Source: Roseiarcus sp963832305 (GTDB lineage Bacteria > Pseudomonadota > Alphaproteobacteria > Rhizobiales > Beijerinckiaceae). From it: a stretch of DNA of 64,000 bases. Positions 43,417-52,154 of the stretch are shown here, piece by piece. The first letter of the stretch is position 1; every line of letters starts with the position of its first letter. The stretch is from contig CAWHTU010000015.1 of NCBI GenBank assembly GCA_963832305.1, positions 1 through 64,000 of the forward strand, in the 5' to 3' direction. Under the pieces are notes generated by a model. That model saw only the letters and a list, made by a program, of their open reading frames with translations, had not been told where the DNA came from and did not search any database. The translations under genes were made by a program, and so were the position numbers.

Positions 43417-44365
43417 ATGCCCCTTATCGTCGCCGTGCAGATGGACCCGATCGAGCGCATCCGCATCGCGGGCGACTTCGACCTTCGCGCTCTTGCTCGA
43501 AGCGCAGGCGCGCGGGCATCGCCTGCTGCATTACACGCCCGATCGTCTGCGGCTCAACGGCAAGCGAGTTGAGGCGATGACGGAGCCGCTGAGCATCAAG
43601 GACGTTGCGGGCGATCACGCCCGCCTCGGCGAGGCGAGCCTCACCGACCTTTCGTCCGTCGACGTCGTGCTTCTCCGGCAGGACCCGCCGTTCGACCTCG
43701 CCTATATCGCAACAACCCACATTCTCGAGTTCATTCAGCCCGAGACTTTGGTGGTCAACGATCCGAGCGGCGTGCGCAACGCCCCGGAGAAACTGTTCGT
43801 GATGGATTTCCCCGAACTGATGCCGCCGACCCTCATCGCCCGCGACAAGGCGGCGATTGAGGCGTTCCGGGCCGAGCACGGCGAAGTGGTGATGAAGCCG
43901 CTCTACGGCTACGGCGGCGCGGCTGTGTTCAAAGTCGCCGTCCAGGACCCGAATTTCGGCTCGCTGTTCGACATGTTCAGCACGACCTTCCGCGAGCCCT
44001 GGGTGATCCAGAAGTTCCTGCCGGCGGTGGCGAAAGGGGACAAGCGGATCATCCTGGTCGACGGCGAGGCGAAAGGCGTGATCAATCGCGTGCCGACCGG
44101 CGACGATATCCGGTCGAACATGGTGCGCGGCGGGTCGGCGAAGGAAACCAACCTGACTGAAAGGGAACGAGCGATTTGCTCGACGATCGGGCCAGAGCTG
44201 AGGAAGCGCGGCCTTTTGTTCGTCGGCATCGATGTCATCGATGGTTATCTGACCGAGATCAACGTCACCTCGCCTACCGGCATCCGCGCCGTCAAGCGGC
44301 TTGGCGGGCCGGACCTCGCGGTGGCGATCTGGGACGCGATCGAGGCCAAATTTACCAGGAAATAG
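43417..44365 (+). CDS. gshB: Glutathione synthetase GshB (frameshift near the start)
   Basis: GshB ligates glycine to gamma-glutamylcysteine in an ATP-grasp reaction. The N-terminus MPLIVAVQMDPIERIRIAGD begins at 43417. One extra base near 43477 breaks the frame, and the protein continues STFALLLEAQARGHRLLHY in the next one. The rest is normal, with NDPSGVRNAPEKLFVMDFPE, ATP-grasp GEVVMKPLYGYGG and INVTSPTGIRAVKRLGG. It ends at 44365, about 315 residues after correction. Because glutathione is important in this group, a sequencing error is likely. Confidence 0.92.
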
Positions 44366-44424
44366 CATTTCTCATTGCGCCGGCTGGACTTGCAGCCGCC
44401 GCACCGAGGGGGAATATACCTCCG

Positions 44425-47214
44425 ATGTCATATGCCCACGCTCCCGCGGTGGAGCGCCGCTCCCGCGCCCCGCGCGCCGCGCCGCCCGCGCCGAAGGGCA
44501 TTGAGCGAGCCAAGCTCTTGGCCGATCTCGCCGTTCTTCACGAACGGCTCTCGGGCGACCCCGCGGCGTTCCGCCGCGCGGCAATCGAGATCCTGCAGGC
44601 GGCGTTGGCCTCCGGACGGGACGAAGCGCGCAAGGCTCTGGAGGACGGCGGAACGGGCCGAGCGTGCGCGGAAGCGCTGAGCGCGGAAACCGACGACCTT
44701 TTGCGCGTCGTGCTCGAAATGTCCGCCCGTTGGCTAGCGCCGGCTGAGCCTGGCCAGCTGCTTCCGACCATCGTTGCGGTCGGCGGGTACGGGCGCGGGA
44801 TGCTTGCGCCCTTTTCCGACATCGATCTCCTGTTTCTCCTCCCCGACAAGCCGCCCCCGGGCGTGGAGAAGGTGGTTGAGTCGCTGCTCTATGTGCTCTG
44901 GGACTTGAAGCAGAAGGTCGGCCACGCGACGCGCACTATCGATGAATGCCTGAAGCAGGCGCGCGCCGACATGACGATTCGCACCACGCTCATCGAGGCG
45001 CGGTTCATCGTCGGCGACAACGGACTGTTCGAGACGCTCCAGACACGCTTCGACAGGGAGATCGTGGCCAAGACCGCAGCCGAATTCGTCGCCGCCAAGC
45101 TCGAGGAGCGGGAAGCGCGGGTCAGGCGCGCGGGCGCGTCGCGCTATCTGGTCGAGCCAAACGTCAAAGAGGGCAAGGGGGGCTTGCGCGACCTCAACAC
45201 GCTGTTCTGGATCTCCAAATACGTCTATCGCGTCCGCAGCGCCCACGAACTCGTCGCCGCTGGGCTGTTCTCGCCAAGAGAATTTGCGCTTTTTCGCCGT
45301 TGCGAGGAATTTCTCTGGAGCGTTCGTTGTCGGCTGCATTTTCTCGCTGGCCGGGCGGAGGAGCGCCTGAGCTTCGACGTTCAGAGGCCGATCGCCCGCC
45401 AGCTTGGCTATTCGACCCGGGCCGGGCTCATCGACGTCGAACGGTTCATGAAGCACTATTTCCTGATCGCCAAGGACGTCGGCGATTTGACCGCGATCGT
45501 CTGCGCCGCTCTCGAGGAGCGCCAGACCAAGCGCACTCCGGCGTTCGGGCGTCTCATCGGGCGCCTGCGCCGGCGGACGCGCGCGATCGCCGACGCCGAG
45601 GATTTCAAGGTCGACAACGATCGGGTCAACGTCATCAGCAACGACGCCTTCGAGAACGATCCGGTCAATCTGATCCGGCTGTTCTGGATCGCCGACCGCT
45701 CGAACCTGCCGATCCACCCCAACGCGACCCGGCTCGTCACCCAATCCTTGAAGCGCATCGACGTCCGCTTGCGCGAGGATAGCGAAGCCAACCGGCTCTT
45801 TCTCGAGATTCTCACTTCGCGCAACGCGCCGGAAATCGCGCTCCGGCGGATGAACGAGGCTGGCGTGCTTGGCCGGTTCATTCCCGATTTCGGCCGCGTC
45901 GTCGGCATGATGCAGTTCTCGATGTATCATCACTATACGGTCGACGAGCATCTCATTCGCGCAGTCGGAGAGCTCAGCGCCATCGAAGCGGGGCGGCTCG
46001 CCGAAGATCTGCCACTCGCGACCAAGATCATGCCGCAGATCGCCCATCGCAAGGAACTCTATCTCGCGACCTTTCTGCACGACATCGCCAAGGGACGCGG
46101 GATCGATCACTCGCTTGCGGGGGCCGAAGTCGCGCGCAAGCTTTGTCCGCGGCTCGGCCTCTCGCCCGCCAACACCGAGCGCGTCGCGTGGCTCATCGAG
46201 CAGCATCTCGTCATGTCCAACATGGCTCAAGGGCGCGACCTGCTCGACCCGCGGACGACGGAAGCGCTGTCGGCGATCGTGCAGACACAAGAGCGCCTCA
46301 AGATGCTGCTCACGCTGACCGTCGCCGACATTCGAGCAGTGGGCCCAGGCGTATGGAACGGCTGGAAAGGCCAGCTTCTGCGCACTCTCTACTGGGAGAC
46401 CGAAGTCGTGCTCGGCGGCGGCCATTCGGCCATCGACCGCAAGGGGAGGGTCGAAGCTGCGCAGGAGACATTGCGCCGGTCGCTTCCGGGCTGGTCTGAT
46501 CCGGAATTCAATGCCTACGCCCAGCGTCATTACCCTGCCTACTGGCTCAAGGTCGAGCCGGCGCGACAGGTCGCCCACGCCAAATTGCTGCACGCCATGG
46601 CCGCCGACACCCAGTCGCTGGCGACGGAGGTCACGACCGACGCCTTTCACGGCGTAACCGCGGTCACCGTCGTCGCGCCAGACCACCCGCGGCTGCTGAC
46701 CGGCATCGCCGGCGCATGCGCCGCCGCCGGGGGCAACATTGTCGACGCCCAGATCTTCACCACCACCGACGGCATGGCGCTCGATACGATTTTCGTCTCG
46801 CGCGCCTTCGAGCGCGACGAGGACGAACTTCGCCGCGGCCGGCGGATCGCCGCCAACATCGAGAAGACCCTGCGCGGCGAGGTCCGCCTGGCCGAAATCG
46901 CGGCGCCGAGGCAGCCGCGAGACGTGCGGCGCGGCGCCTTCAAGATTGAGCCCGAGGTAACGGTCGACAACAACCTGTCGCGCCGCTACACGGTGGTCGA
47001 GGTTTCGGGTCTCGATCGGCCCGGCCTGCTGCGGGATCTGACCGCCTCGCTGTCGAGCCTTAATCTCAACATTGGCTCGGCCCACATTGTCACCTTTGGC
47101 GAAAAGGCGGTGGATTCATTCTATCTCAGCGATCTGACCGGGCAGAAGATCATCGCGCCGGCGCGGCAGGCGGCGATCAAGCGCCGGTTGCTGGCGGACT
47201 TCGCCGCAGATTGA
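44425..47214 (+). CDS. glnD: Bifunctional [protein-PII] uridylyltransferase/uridylyl-removing enzyme GlnD
   Basis: GlnD senses glutamine and uridylylates or de-uridylylates PII proteins, the top of the nitrogen-control cascade. The start at 44425 (MSYAHAPAVE) gives 929 residues, the expected size. The nucleotidyltransferase domain has GGYGRGMLAPFSDIDLLFLL (about 115-135). The central HD domain has LATFLHDIAKGRGIDHS for uridylyl removal. Two ACT domains form the C-terminus (AVTVVAPDHPRLLTGIAGA and VVEVSGLDRPGLLRDLTAS). It couples functionally to rpoN and ptsN in this window. Confidence 0.95.
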   Translation: MSYAHAPAVERRSRAPRAAPPAPKGIERAKLLADLAVLHERLSGDPAAFRRAAIEILQAALASGRDEARKALEDGGTGRACAEALSAETDDLLRVVLEMSARWLAPAEPGQLLPTIVAVGGYGRGMLAPFSDIDLLFLLPDKPPPGVEKVVESLLYVLWDLKQKVGHATRTIDECLKQARADMTIRTTLIEARFIVGDNGLFETLQTRFDREIVAKTAAEFVAAKLEEREARVRRAGASRYLVEPNVKEGKGGLRDLNTLFWISKYVYRVRSAHELVAAGLFSPREFALFRRCEEFLWSVRCRLHFLAGRAEERLSFDVQRPIARQLGYSTRAGLIDVERFMKHYFLIAKDVGDLTAIVCAALEERQTKRTPAFGRLIGRLRRRTRAIADAEDFKVDNDRVNVISNDAFENDPVNLIRLFWIADRSNLPIHPNATRLVTQSLKRIDVRLREDSEANRLFLEILTSRNAPEIALRRMNEAGVLGRFIPDFGRVVGMMQFSMYHHYTVDEHLIRAVGELSAIEAGRLAEDLPLATKIMPQIAHRKELYLATFLHDIAKGRGIDHSLAGAEVARKLCPRLGLSPANTERVAWLIEQHLVMSNMAQGRDLLDPRTTEALSAIVQTQERLKMLLTLTVADIRAVGPGVWNGWKGQLLRTLYWETEVVLGGGHSAIDRKGRVEAAQETLRRSLPGWSDPEFNAYAQRHYPAYWLKVEPARQVAHAKLLHAMAADTQSLATEVTTDAFHGVTAVTVVAPDHPRLLTGIAGACAAAGGNIVDAQIFTTTDGMALDTIFVSRAFERDEDELRRGRRIAANIEKTLRGEVRLAEIAAPRQPRDVRRGAFKIEPEVTVDNNLSRRYTVVEVSGLDRPGLLRDLTASLSSLNLNIGSAHIVTFGEKAVDSFYLSDLTGQKIIAPARQAAIKRRLLADFAAD

Positions 47215-47314
47215 CGGCGATCAAGAGCCGGAGGGTTTTCGGTTATCCCCGTGCTTGATTTTTGGTCCGGCAGCCCTGATATCGATCACGAATTCAGGTG
47301 GGGCTTATGAAACA

Positions 47315-47905
47315 ATGAATGACGCCAACGCCGAACGCGAAGCGAAGCAGTCCGCGCAACAAGGCGAAGCCGCTCCGGCCGAGGCTGGCGACCGGGACGC
47401 CGCGGCCGTCATCGAGGCGCTGAACGCCGAAAATGGCCAGTTGAAGGATCGGGTGCTTCGTACTCTGGCGGAGATGGAGAATCTGCGTCGGCGGACCGAG
47501 CGCGAGGTTTCCGACGCCAAGGCTTACGGGGTGTCGAGCTTCGCCCGCGACATGCTGACCGTGGTCGACAACCTGTCGCGCGCGCTTGAGCACCTGCCGG
47601 CTGAGGCCCGCGCGAGCGCCGATCCTTCGCTGCGATCCTTGGTTGAAGGCGTCGAGCTGACCGCGCGCGATCTCGAGGCGGCGCTTGGCCGTCACGGGGT
47701 CAAGCGGCTCGATCCCAAAGGCCAGAAATTCGACCCGAATTTCCATCAGGCGATTTTCGAGGCGCCCGACGATACGCTTCCCGCGGGCGCCGTCTCCCAG
47801 GTGGTTCAGACCGGCTGGACGATTGGCGATCGGGTGCTGCGTCCGGCGATGGTCGGCGTCTCGAAGGGGGGGCCGAAAACAGCGCCGGCGTCCAGCGGGA
47901 AGTAG
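47315..47905 (+). CDS. grpE: GrpE nucleotide exchange factor (probable housekeeping copy)
   Basis: A 196-residue GrpE from the ATG at 47315 (MNDANAEREA). The helix motif RTLAEMENLRRRTEREV is followed by ARDMLTVVDNLSRALEHLPA. The beta-domain carries HGVKRLDPKGQKFDPNFHQA and WTIGDRVLRPAMVGVSKGGP. It exchanges ADP on DnaK. Unlike the common hrcA-grpE arrangement it follows glnD alone. A second grpE at 23727 is paired with dnaK. Confidence 0.94.
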   Translation: MNDANAEREAKQSAQQGEAAPAEAGDRDAAAVIEALNAENGQLKDRVLRTLAEMENLRRRTEREVSDAKAYGVSSFARDMLTVVDNLSRALEHLPAEARASADPSLRSLVEGVELTARDLEAALGRHGVKRLDPKGQKFDPNFHQAIFEAPDDTLPAGAVSQVVQTGWTIGDRVLRPAMVGVSKGGPKTAPASSGK

Positions 47906-47908
47906 CAG

Positions 47909-48544
47909 TCATACGGCCCTGGTGACCCGCCGAAGCGTTAGATTGACCCTGCCGCCCTGAGGGATGAGCGTCGAGGAGCCGGCGATGATGCGGTCGACGC
48001 CGTGGAAGGCGAGACGGCCTTCTCCGGCGAGCGACATCGCGTCGCCGGAGGCGAGGCGGAAAGAGCGGGTCGGCGAGTTCCGCTCAAGGCCGCCGACGCG
48101 GAACACCGCGGTATCGCCGAGCGACAGCGAGACGACCGGGGCGGAGAGTTCGTCCTCGTCGCGGTCCTGGTGCAGGCCCATGCGCGCGCCGGGTCCATAG
48201 AAATTGATCAGGCACGCCTCCGGCGCCGGCGCTGCGGGCGCGATTACCGCGACGGCTTCCAGAAGCCGCGCCGGGATGGGCGGCCAGGGTCGGCCGGTTT
48301 CGGGGTGGGTCGACTGATAGCGATAACCGGCTTCGTCCGAAACCCAGCCGAGCGGGCCGCAGTTGCTCATCTCGACCGAGAAAGGCTTGCCGGTGCGCGG
48401 CATGCGCGGGCGAAACAGCGGCGCTGCGCCGAGGATCGAGAGAACCTCCTCCCGCAGCGCCTCCTGGGCGGCGCGGTCGAGAAAGCCAGGGAAATGGTCG
48501 ATCCCCGGAGCGATGGCGAAGCCCAGGCGCGGCATGATTCTCAA
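47909..48544 (-). CDS. alkB: AlkB-family alkylated DNA repair dioxygenase
   Basis: A 211-residue Fe(II)/2-oxoglutarate dioxygenase that oxidatively removes methyl groups from DNA bases. The iron ligands are His125 and Asp127 in MGLHQDRDE and His181 in LAFHGVDRI. Arg199 and Arg205 in GGRVNLTLRR bind 2-oxoglutarate. The substrate lid has CLINFYGPGA. Residue spacing follows E. coli AlkB. It converges on grpE with only 3 bp between the stops. An ATG at residue 4 is an alternative start. Confidence 0.93.
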   Translation of the reverse strand: MRIMPRLGFAIAPGIDHFPGFLDRAAQEALREEVLSILGAAPLFRPRMPRTGKPFSVEMSNCGPLGWVSDEAGYRYQSTHPETGRPWPPIPARLLEAVAVIAPAAPAPEACLINFYGPGARMGLHQDRDEDELSAPVVSLSLGDTAVFRVGGLERNSPTRSFRLASGDAMSLAGEGRLAFHGVDRIIAGSSTLIPQGGRVNLTLRRVTRAV

Positions 48545-48643
48545 TGGTTCCGATTGGCTTCCCTCGCCGCCGGGCGCGGCGTATAGGAGGCCGATTTCAT
48601 CCCTTAAGCATCCCGCGCAATTGCGCGTTCATCGAGGCGATTT

Positions 48644-49390
48644 ATGGCCGGTCATAGTCAGTTCAAGAACATCATGCACAAGAAGGGCAAGCAGGACGCG
48701 ATCCGCTCCAAGCTGTTCTCGAAGCTCGCGCGCGAAATCACTGTCGCGGCCAAATTGGGCCTGCCGGACCCGGCGATGAACGCCCGCCTCAGAGCCGCCG
48801 TCATCGCCGCGAGGGCCGAGAACATGCCCAAGGACAACATCGAGCGGGCGATCAAGAAGGCCTCAGGCGCAGACGGCGAGAACTACGACGAGGTTCGCTA
48901 CGAGGGCTATGCGCCCGGCGGGGTGGCGGTCATCGTCGAAGCCTTGACCGACAATCGCAACCGCACCGCGGGCGAAGTGCGCTCTTCGTTCACCAAGGCC
49001 GGCGGTTCGCTCGCCGAGACCGGCGCGGTCTCGTTCATGTTCGACCGGGTCGGGCTCATCGTCTTCGACCGAAAGGCCGCCGACGATGAAGCGATGCTCG
49101 AGGCGGCGATCGAGGCCGGCGCCGACGACGTCGTGTCAGGCGCGGAGGAACACGAGGTGATCACCTCGGTCGAGGCCTTGCGCGAGGCGCAGAAGGCGCT
49201 CGAGGCCAGGTTCGGCGAGCCCGAGAAGGCGACCATCGTCTGGCGGCCGCAGACCACGATCGCCGTGGACGACGAAGCGGGCGAGAAGATCCTGCGGCTC
49301 ATCGACGCGCTCGAGGACAACGACGACGTTCAGAACGTCACCGCCAACCTCGAGATTTCCGAGGCGCTCATGGCGAAGATGCAGGCCTGA
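48644..49390 (+). CDS. YebC/PmpR/TACO1 family protein
   Basis: A 248-residue protein with the invariant N-terminus MAGHSQFKNIMHKKGKQDA. Further conserved blocks are NMPKDNIERAIKKASG, YEGYAPGGVAVIVEALTDNR and GSLAETGAVSFMF. YebC proteins have been described as transcription regulators and, more recently, as translation factors that relieve ribosome stalling at prolines. The family is certain; the molecular role is not. ruvC-ruvA-ruvB, often downstream, are not present here. Confidence 0.95.
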   Translation: MAGHSQFKNIMHKKGKQDAIRSKLFSKLAREITVAAKLGLPDPAMNARLRAAVIAARAENMPKDNIERAIKKASGADGENYDEVRYEGYAPGGVAVIVEALTDNRNRTAGEVRSSFTKAGGSLAETGAVSFMFDRVGLIVFDRKAADDEAMLEAAIEAGADDVVSGAEEHEVITSVEALREAQKALEARFGEPEKATIVWRPQTTIAVDDEAGEKILRLIDALEDNDDVQNVTANLEISEALMAKMQA

Positions 49391-49412
49391 GCGCTGCGGA
49401 GGTCGACCGGGG

Positions 49413-49757
49413 TCAGACCCAGCCGCAGCGACGGTAGCCCCATGGGGTCCACCAGCAGCGCCAGCCGCCGCCATAGCCCCAGCCCCAGCGCGGACCATAC
49501 CCCCAGCGCGGGCCCCAGCCCCACCGATGCCAGCCGCCATGCCAACCCCAGCCGCGATGCCAGCCCCATCCATGATGCCAGCCGCCGTGCCAGCCCCAGT
49601 GGCGCCAGTACACGGGCTCGATCCCGGCCGCGGCGACCGGCGCCTCGAGCGCGGGCGAATTGAGGGTGAAGGCGTCGGACGGGCCGCTCGCGGCGGCAAG
49701 CATCGCGGCGCCGGCGAGGGCGGCGATCGCGCCGCCGGAGAGAATGCGCCAAGTCAT
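49413..49757 (-). CDS. Exported Gly/Trp/His-rich low-complexity protein
   Basis: A 114-residue precursor. The signal peptide is about 1-29 (GAIAALAGAAMLAAASG). The mature part is built from repeated HWGWHGGWHH and RWGYGPRWGWGYGG units and ends CWWTPWGYRRCGWV. This composition is common in small exported proteins of Bradyrhizobium and relatives, with unknown role; metal binding by His is conceivable. The repetition makes the DNA internally repetitive. It converges on the YebC-family gene. Confidence 0.8.
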   Translation of the reverse strand: MTWRILSGGAIAALAGAAMLAAASGPSDAFTLNSPALEAPVAAAGIEPVYWRHWGWHGGWHHGWGWHRGWGWHGGWHRWGWGPRWGYGPRWGWGYGGGWRCWWTPWGYRRCGWV

Positions 49758-49903
49758 TAGTTCCTCCTGGATCTCCAGCCGCCCGCGATCATGCTCTTTC
49801 CGCCTGAACTCGGCGTGAATGCCCGGCGGTCCGGGACGAACGCGGCGCCTTTGGCTAAACTCCCTCCATTCACCGGGGGTTCCTTCATGAACCGAGACAT
49901 CGC

Positions 49904-50005
49904 CGGGCTTCTGTCCGAAGCTTGGCTACGAACCGTTCGGCGAACTCGACTATCCGCCGGACTTCAAGCGGGTCTTCCTCAAGAAGCGGCTCGCGGGCCC
50001 TTAAA
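49904..50005 (+). pseudogene. C-terminal remnant of a GNAT acetyltransferase
   Basis: Translation gives KLGYEPFGELDYPPDFKRVF followed by LKKRLAGP and a stop, matching the C-terminal motif of GNAT N-acetyltransferases (GYxPFGELDYPP and FLKK). Nothing of the acetyl-CoA-binding part precedes it. Confidence 0.5.
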
Positions 50006-50048
50006 GCATGATGTTTTTGAGTTCACGCTCAGATCGCCTCGGCGCGTC

Positions 50049-50186
50049 TCCTCCCCCTTGCGGGGGAGGAACAAGGAGAGGGGTCGCGCCGTCCGACGGA
50101 CAATGGAGCCGCGGCGCAATTCGATAGTCTCCTTGGCCAGCGCGACCCCCCACCCACTGCCCGCCCCCACAAGAGGGGGCGGGTGC
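50049..50186. repeat. Nested palindromic intergenic repeat
   Basis: The element opens with the hairpin TCCTCCCCC-TTG-CGGGGGAGGA (50049-50070). It then has GGGGTCGCGC near 50080 pairing with GCGCGACCCC near 50140. It closes with the hairpin CCCGCCCCC/GGGGGCGGG near 50160-50185. The first hairpin resembles the 52-bp repeats at 53323-54352, so it may be a diverged or shortened relative. Confidence 0.6.
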
Positions 50187-50350
50187 GTTAACGGCGCCGA
50201 TTCTGAGGAAACGCATCATGCGCCAGCCATCGTGATAAGCGGGCCATGGCGATCGCAGGCGCAGAGTTGGCGCGGGACTAGATGTTTCAGTGGCTTGGGC
50301 GCCTTTTTCTGACAATTCGGCAGGTCCCGGAGGCGCGCGGCGCCGGGGGG

Positions 50351-50455
50351 CGCAACACTATCCAAGCCCCCCGCAACAAAAACAAAGGCGAGCGCAACAA
50401 AATCCAAGCCGAGCGCAACGAAAACAAAATCGGCCGCAACGAAATCAAAACGGAA
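50351..50455. repeat. Five 21-bp tandem repeats
   Basis: Five consecutive 21-bp units each begin CGCAAC, at 50351, 50372, 50393, 50414 and 50435. The units are A-rich (for example CGCAACGAAAACAAAATCGGC), unlike the GC-rich surroundings. In the plus frame starting at 50282 they encode heptads of the form RNxxKxx (RNKNKGE, RNKIQAE, RNENKIG, RNEIKTE). Confidence 0.85.
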
Positions 50456-50498
50456 TATTTAATTCCATCAATTGGTTAACCTGATTCTCCGTCGCCCC

Positions 50499-51089
50499 TC
50501 ACTTCCCCCGCCTCGCCGTCACCCCCATCAGCCCGCCGATCGTGTCGAGCGCGACCCTGAGCCGGTCGCTCACCACAGCATCCGCCCGCCACGGCGTCGC
50601 CAGCTCGGGGATGAAGCCGCGGCATTCCCGCACGCCCGCGCCCTCGATCACGATCCGGGTCACGATCGGCCAGGCGTGCGGGCCGACCTTTTCCTCGGCC
50701 TCGCGCAGCTTGTCGCGGGCGAACAGCGCCGTCTCGGATTGCGGCAGGCCGGAGCGCGGGCCGAACCCGGTCGAGCCGAAGCGGTCGGGCGCGACCGCGC
50801 GCAATTGGTCGAGCCGGGCGCGCTGATGGGTGCGGCGCAACAATTCGCCGACCAGCCAGCGGATGTCGTTGAGCTTCGGATCGTGCGGCGCCAGCACCCG
50901 GTTCGAGCGCATGGCGTCGAACGGATCGACGATCCGGCGCGTCCGGTCGGCTTCGCGGGTCGCCGCCTGGCCCGCCTCCCTGGCTCGGGCGAGCCGCTCG
51001 GGCGTCGCGTCGAGCCGTTCCTGGACGGCGTCCAAGAGTTCCTGCGGCGATTTGCGGGTCCGCCTGACCGGCTTCCGGGCGCCGCTCAT
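50499..51089 (-). CDS. Hypothetical protein, second gene of repressor-divergent unit
   Basis: A 196-residue protein from the ATG at 51089 (MSGARKPVRRTRKSPQEL). A basic N-terminus is followed by a coiled segment (LLDAVQERLDATPERLARAR), then IRWLVGELLRRTHQRARLDQ. The C-terminal part contains HAWPIVTRIVIEGAGVRECR with TIGGLMGVT, which looks helical and DUF6456-like. I cannot name the family. Its start overlaps the stop of the small gene upstream by four bases, and the pair diverges from an S24 repressor, so a phage- or damage-linked role is possible. Confidence 0.6.
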   Translation of the reverse strand: MSGARKPVRRTRKSPQELLDAVQERLDATPERLARAREAGQAATREADRTRRIVDPFDAMRSNRVLAPHDPKLNDIRWLVGELLRRTHQRARLDQLRAVAPDRFGSTGFGPRSGLPQSETALFARDKLREAEEKVGPHAWPIVTRIVIEGAGVRECRGFIPELATPWRADAVVSDRLRVALDTIGGLMGVTARRGK

Positions 51090-51310
51090 TCCGCGAGCTC
51101 CGCGCACAGCGCCGCGGGCGACGTGCAGTAGGATTGCTCGAGGATCGGGGGGACCAATCTCGGAATGCCCCGCATGTTGACCTTGACGTCCGGCGGCGGC
51201 TCGCCGTGACCGCGGCGCAAGTCCATGAGGTGGCGGGCGCAGGCGCGCTTGGCCGCCGCCCGCTCGGTGTCGACTTTCGCCCGCCGACGGCGGATCCCGG
51301 ACGCTGTCAT
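51086..51310 (-). CDS. Small hypothetical protein, first gene of repressor-divergent unit
   Basis: A 74-residue protein, basic at its N-terminus (MTASGIRRRRAKVDTERAAA). RHLMDLRRGHGEPPPDVKVN and a C-terminal acidic end follow. No known domain was recognised. It is translationally coupled to the next gene (overlap of four bases). The promoter region upstream carries the AAAACAGAA/TTCTGTTTT palindrome shared with the S24 repressor. Confidence 0.5.
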   Translation of the reverse strand: MTASGIRRRRAKVDTERAAAKRACARHLMDLRRGHGEPPPDVKVNMRGIPRLVPPILEQSYCTSPAALCAELAE

Positions 51311-51382
51311 CGATTTGCCCTTTCTGGACTGCGACGGCCCCAGCGACCGTCTCCTTTGTTCTTGTTTTGTTCATTATTTGGT

Positions 51383-51413
51383 AAAACAGAACCGTCTGTC
51401 AAGATTCTGTTTT
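51383..51413. promoter_or_regulatory. AAAACAGAA-N13-TTCTGTTTT palindrome, probable operator
   Basis: Perfect 9-bp inverted arms separated by 13 bp lie in the AT-rich gap between the two-gene unit (-) and the S24 repressor gene (+). Additional CTGT half-sites lie in between. The position suggests a shared operator bound by the adjacent repressor. Confidence 0.6.
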
Positions 51414-51543
51414 TTTGAATTGCGGTTTTTCGGAAAAAGAGTTAATTCCGTGAGTCGGCAGGCCTTCCTGGGGCCAGGGCGCGGGCGGTAAGCACGCCGC
51501 TCAAGCCGTTACGTGGGGCACATAAAAGCTTGGAGTTTCAGCT

Positions 51544-52125
51544 TTGACCGTCGAATGGATCCGCGCCGGCCTCAAGAGGACCGGCAAAACACGCAGCGGC
51601 CTCGCCAAAGCGCTCGGCCGCTCTCCTTCCGCCGTAACCGATCTCCTGAACGGCCACCGCCGCCTGCGCGCCGACGAGATCGCGATCGTTTCGGATTATC
51701 TCGGCATCGAGCCGCCGCGACTTATCGGCGGCGGTCCGCCGCGGCCGCCCAAGGCGCCGCTGATCGGCTATGTCGGCGCCGGCGCGATCGCCCATTTCTA
51801 CGCTGACGGTCAGGGGCCGTTCGACGAAGTCGACGCGCCGATCGACGCCAAGCCGGCGACCGTCGCAGTCCAGATCCGCGGCCATTCGCTCGGCGCGCTG
51901 TTCGACAACTGGCTGGTGTTCTACGACGATATCCGCAATCCGCCGGACGACAGCCTCGTCGGGCGCATGTGCGTCTGCGGCCTTGCCGACGGGCGGGTCT
52001 TGATCAAGGCCTTGAAGCACAGCCCGAACGCCGGCCTTTGGCACCTTCTCTCCAACACCGAGCCGCCGATCTACGACGTTGGCCTCGACTGGGCCGCGCC
52101 GGTGCGCGAAATGCGGCCGCGGTAA
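51544..52125 (+). CDS. HTH/S24-peptidase-like LexA/CI-type repressor
   Basis: A 193-residue regulator with a TTG start, preceded by a TTGGAG ribosome-binding site. The N-terminal XRE-type helix-turn-helix (about 5-55) has TRSGLAKALGRSPSAVTDLL. The C-terminal S24 fold (about 75-185) has Ser115 in IRGHSLGALFDNW and Lys155 in RVLIKALK, the expected catalytic dyad. VGAGA (78-82) offers an Ala-Gly cleavage site as in LexA and CI. It should dissociate after RecA-stimulated self-cleavage or act as a phage-like repressor. dapE follows 29 bp downstream. Confidence 0.88.
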   Translation: MTVEWIRAGLKRTGKTRSGLAKALGRSPSAVTDLLNGHRRLRADEIAIVSDYLGIEPPRLIGGGPPRPPKAPLIGYVGAGAIAHFYADGQGPFDEVDAPIDAKPATVAVQIRGHSLGALFDNWLVFYDDIRNPPDDSLVGRMCVCGLADGRVLIKALKHSPNAGLWHLLSNTEPPIYDVGLDWAAPVREMRPR

Positions 52126-52154
52126 CCGGCGCGCCGCGCTCGGGCGCTAACTGC

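Larger units (their letters stand above)
49758..50498. other. Gene-poor gap with remnant, palindromes and tandem repeats
   Basis: About 740 bp holding a GNAT acetyltransferase remnant (49904-50005), a nested palindromic element (50049-50186) and a 21-bp tandem array (50351-50455). No intact conserved gene was recognised. Confidence 0.6.

Noticed and set aside
50351..50455. CRISPR array
   Set aside because: The units are directly adjacent 21-bp repeats with no spacers, so this is a tandem repeat.
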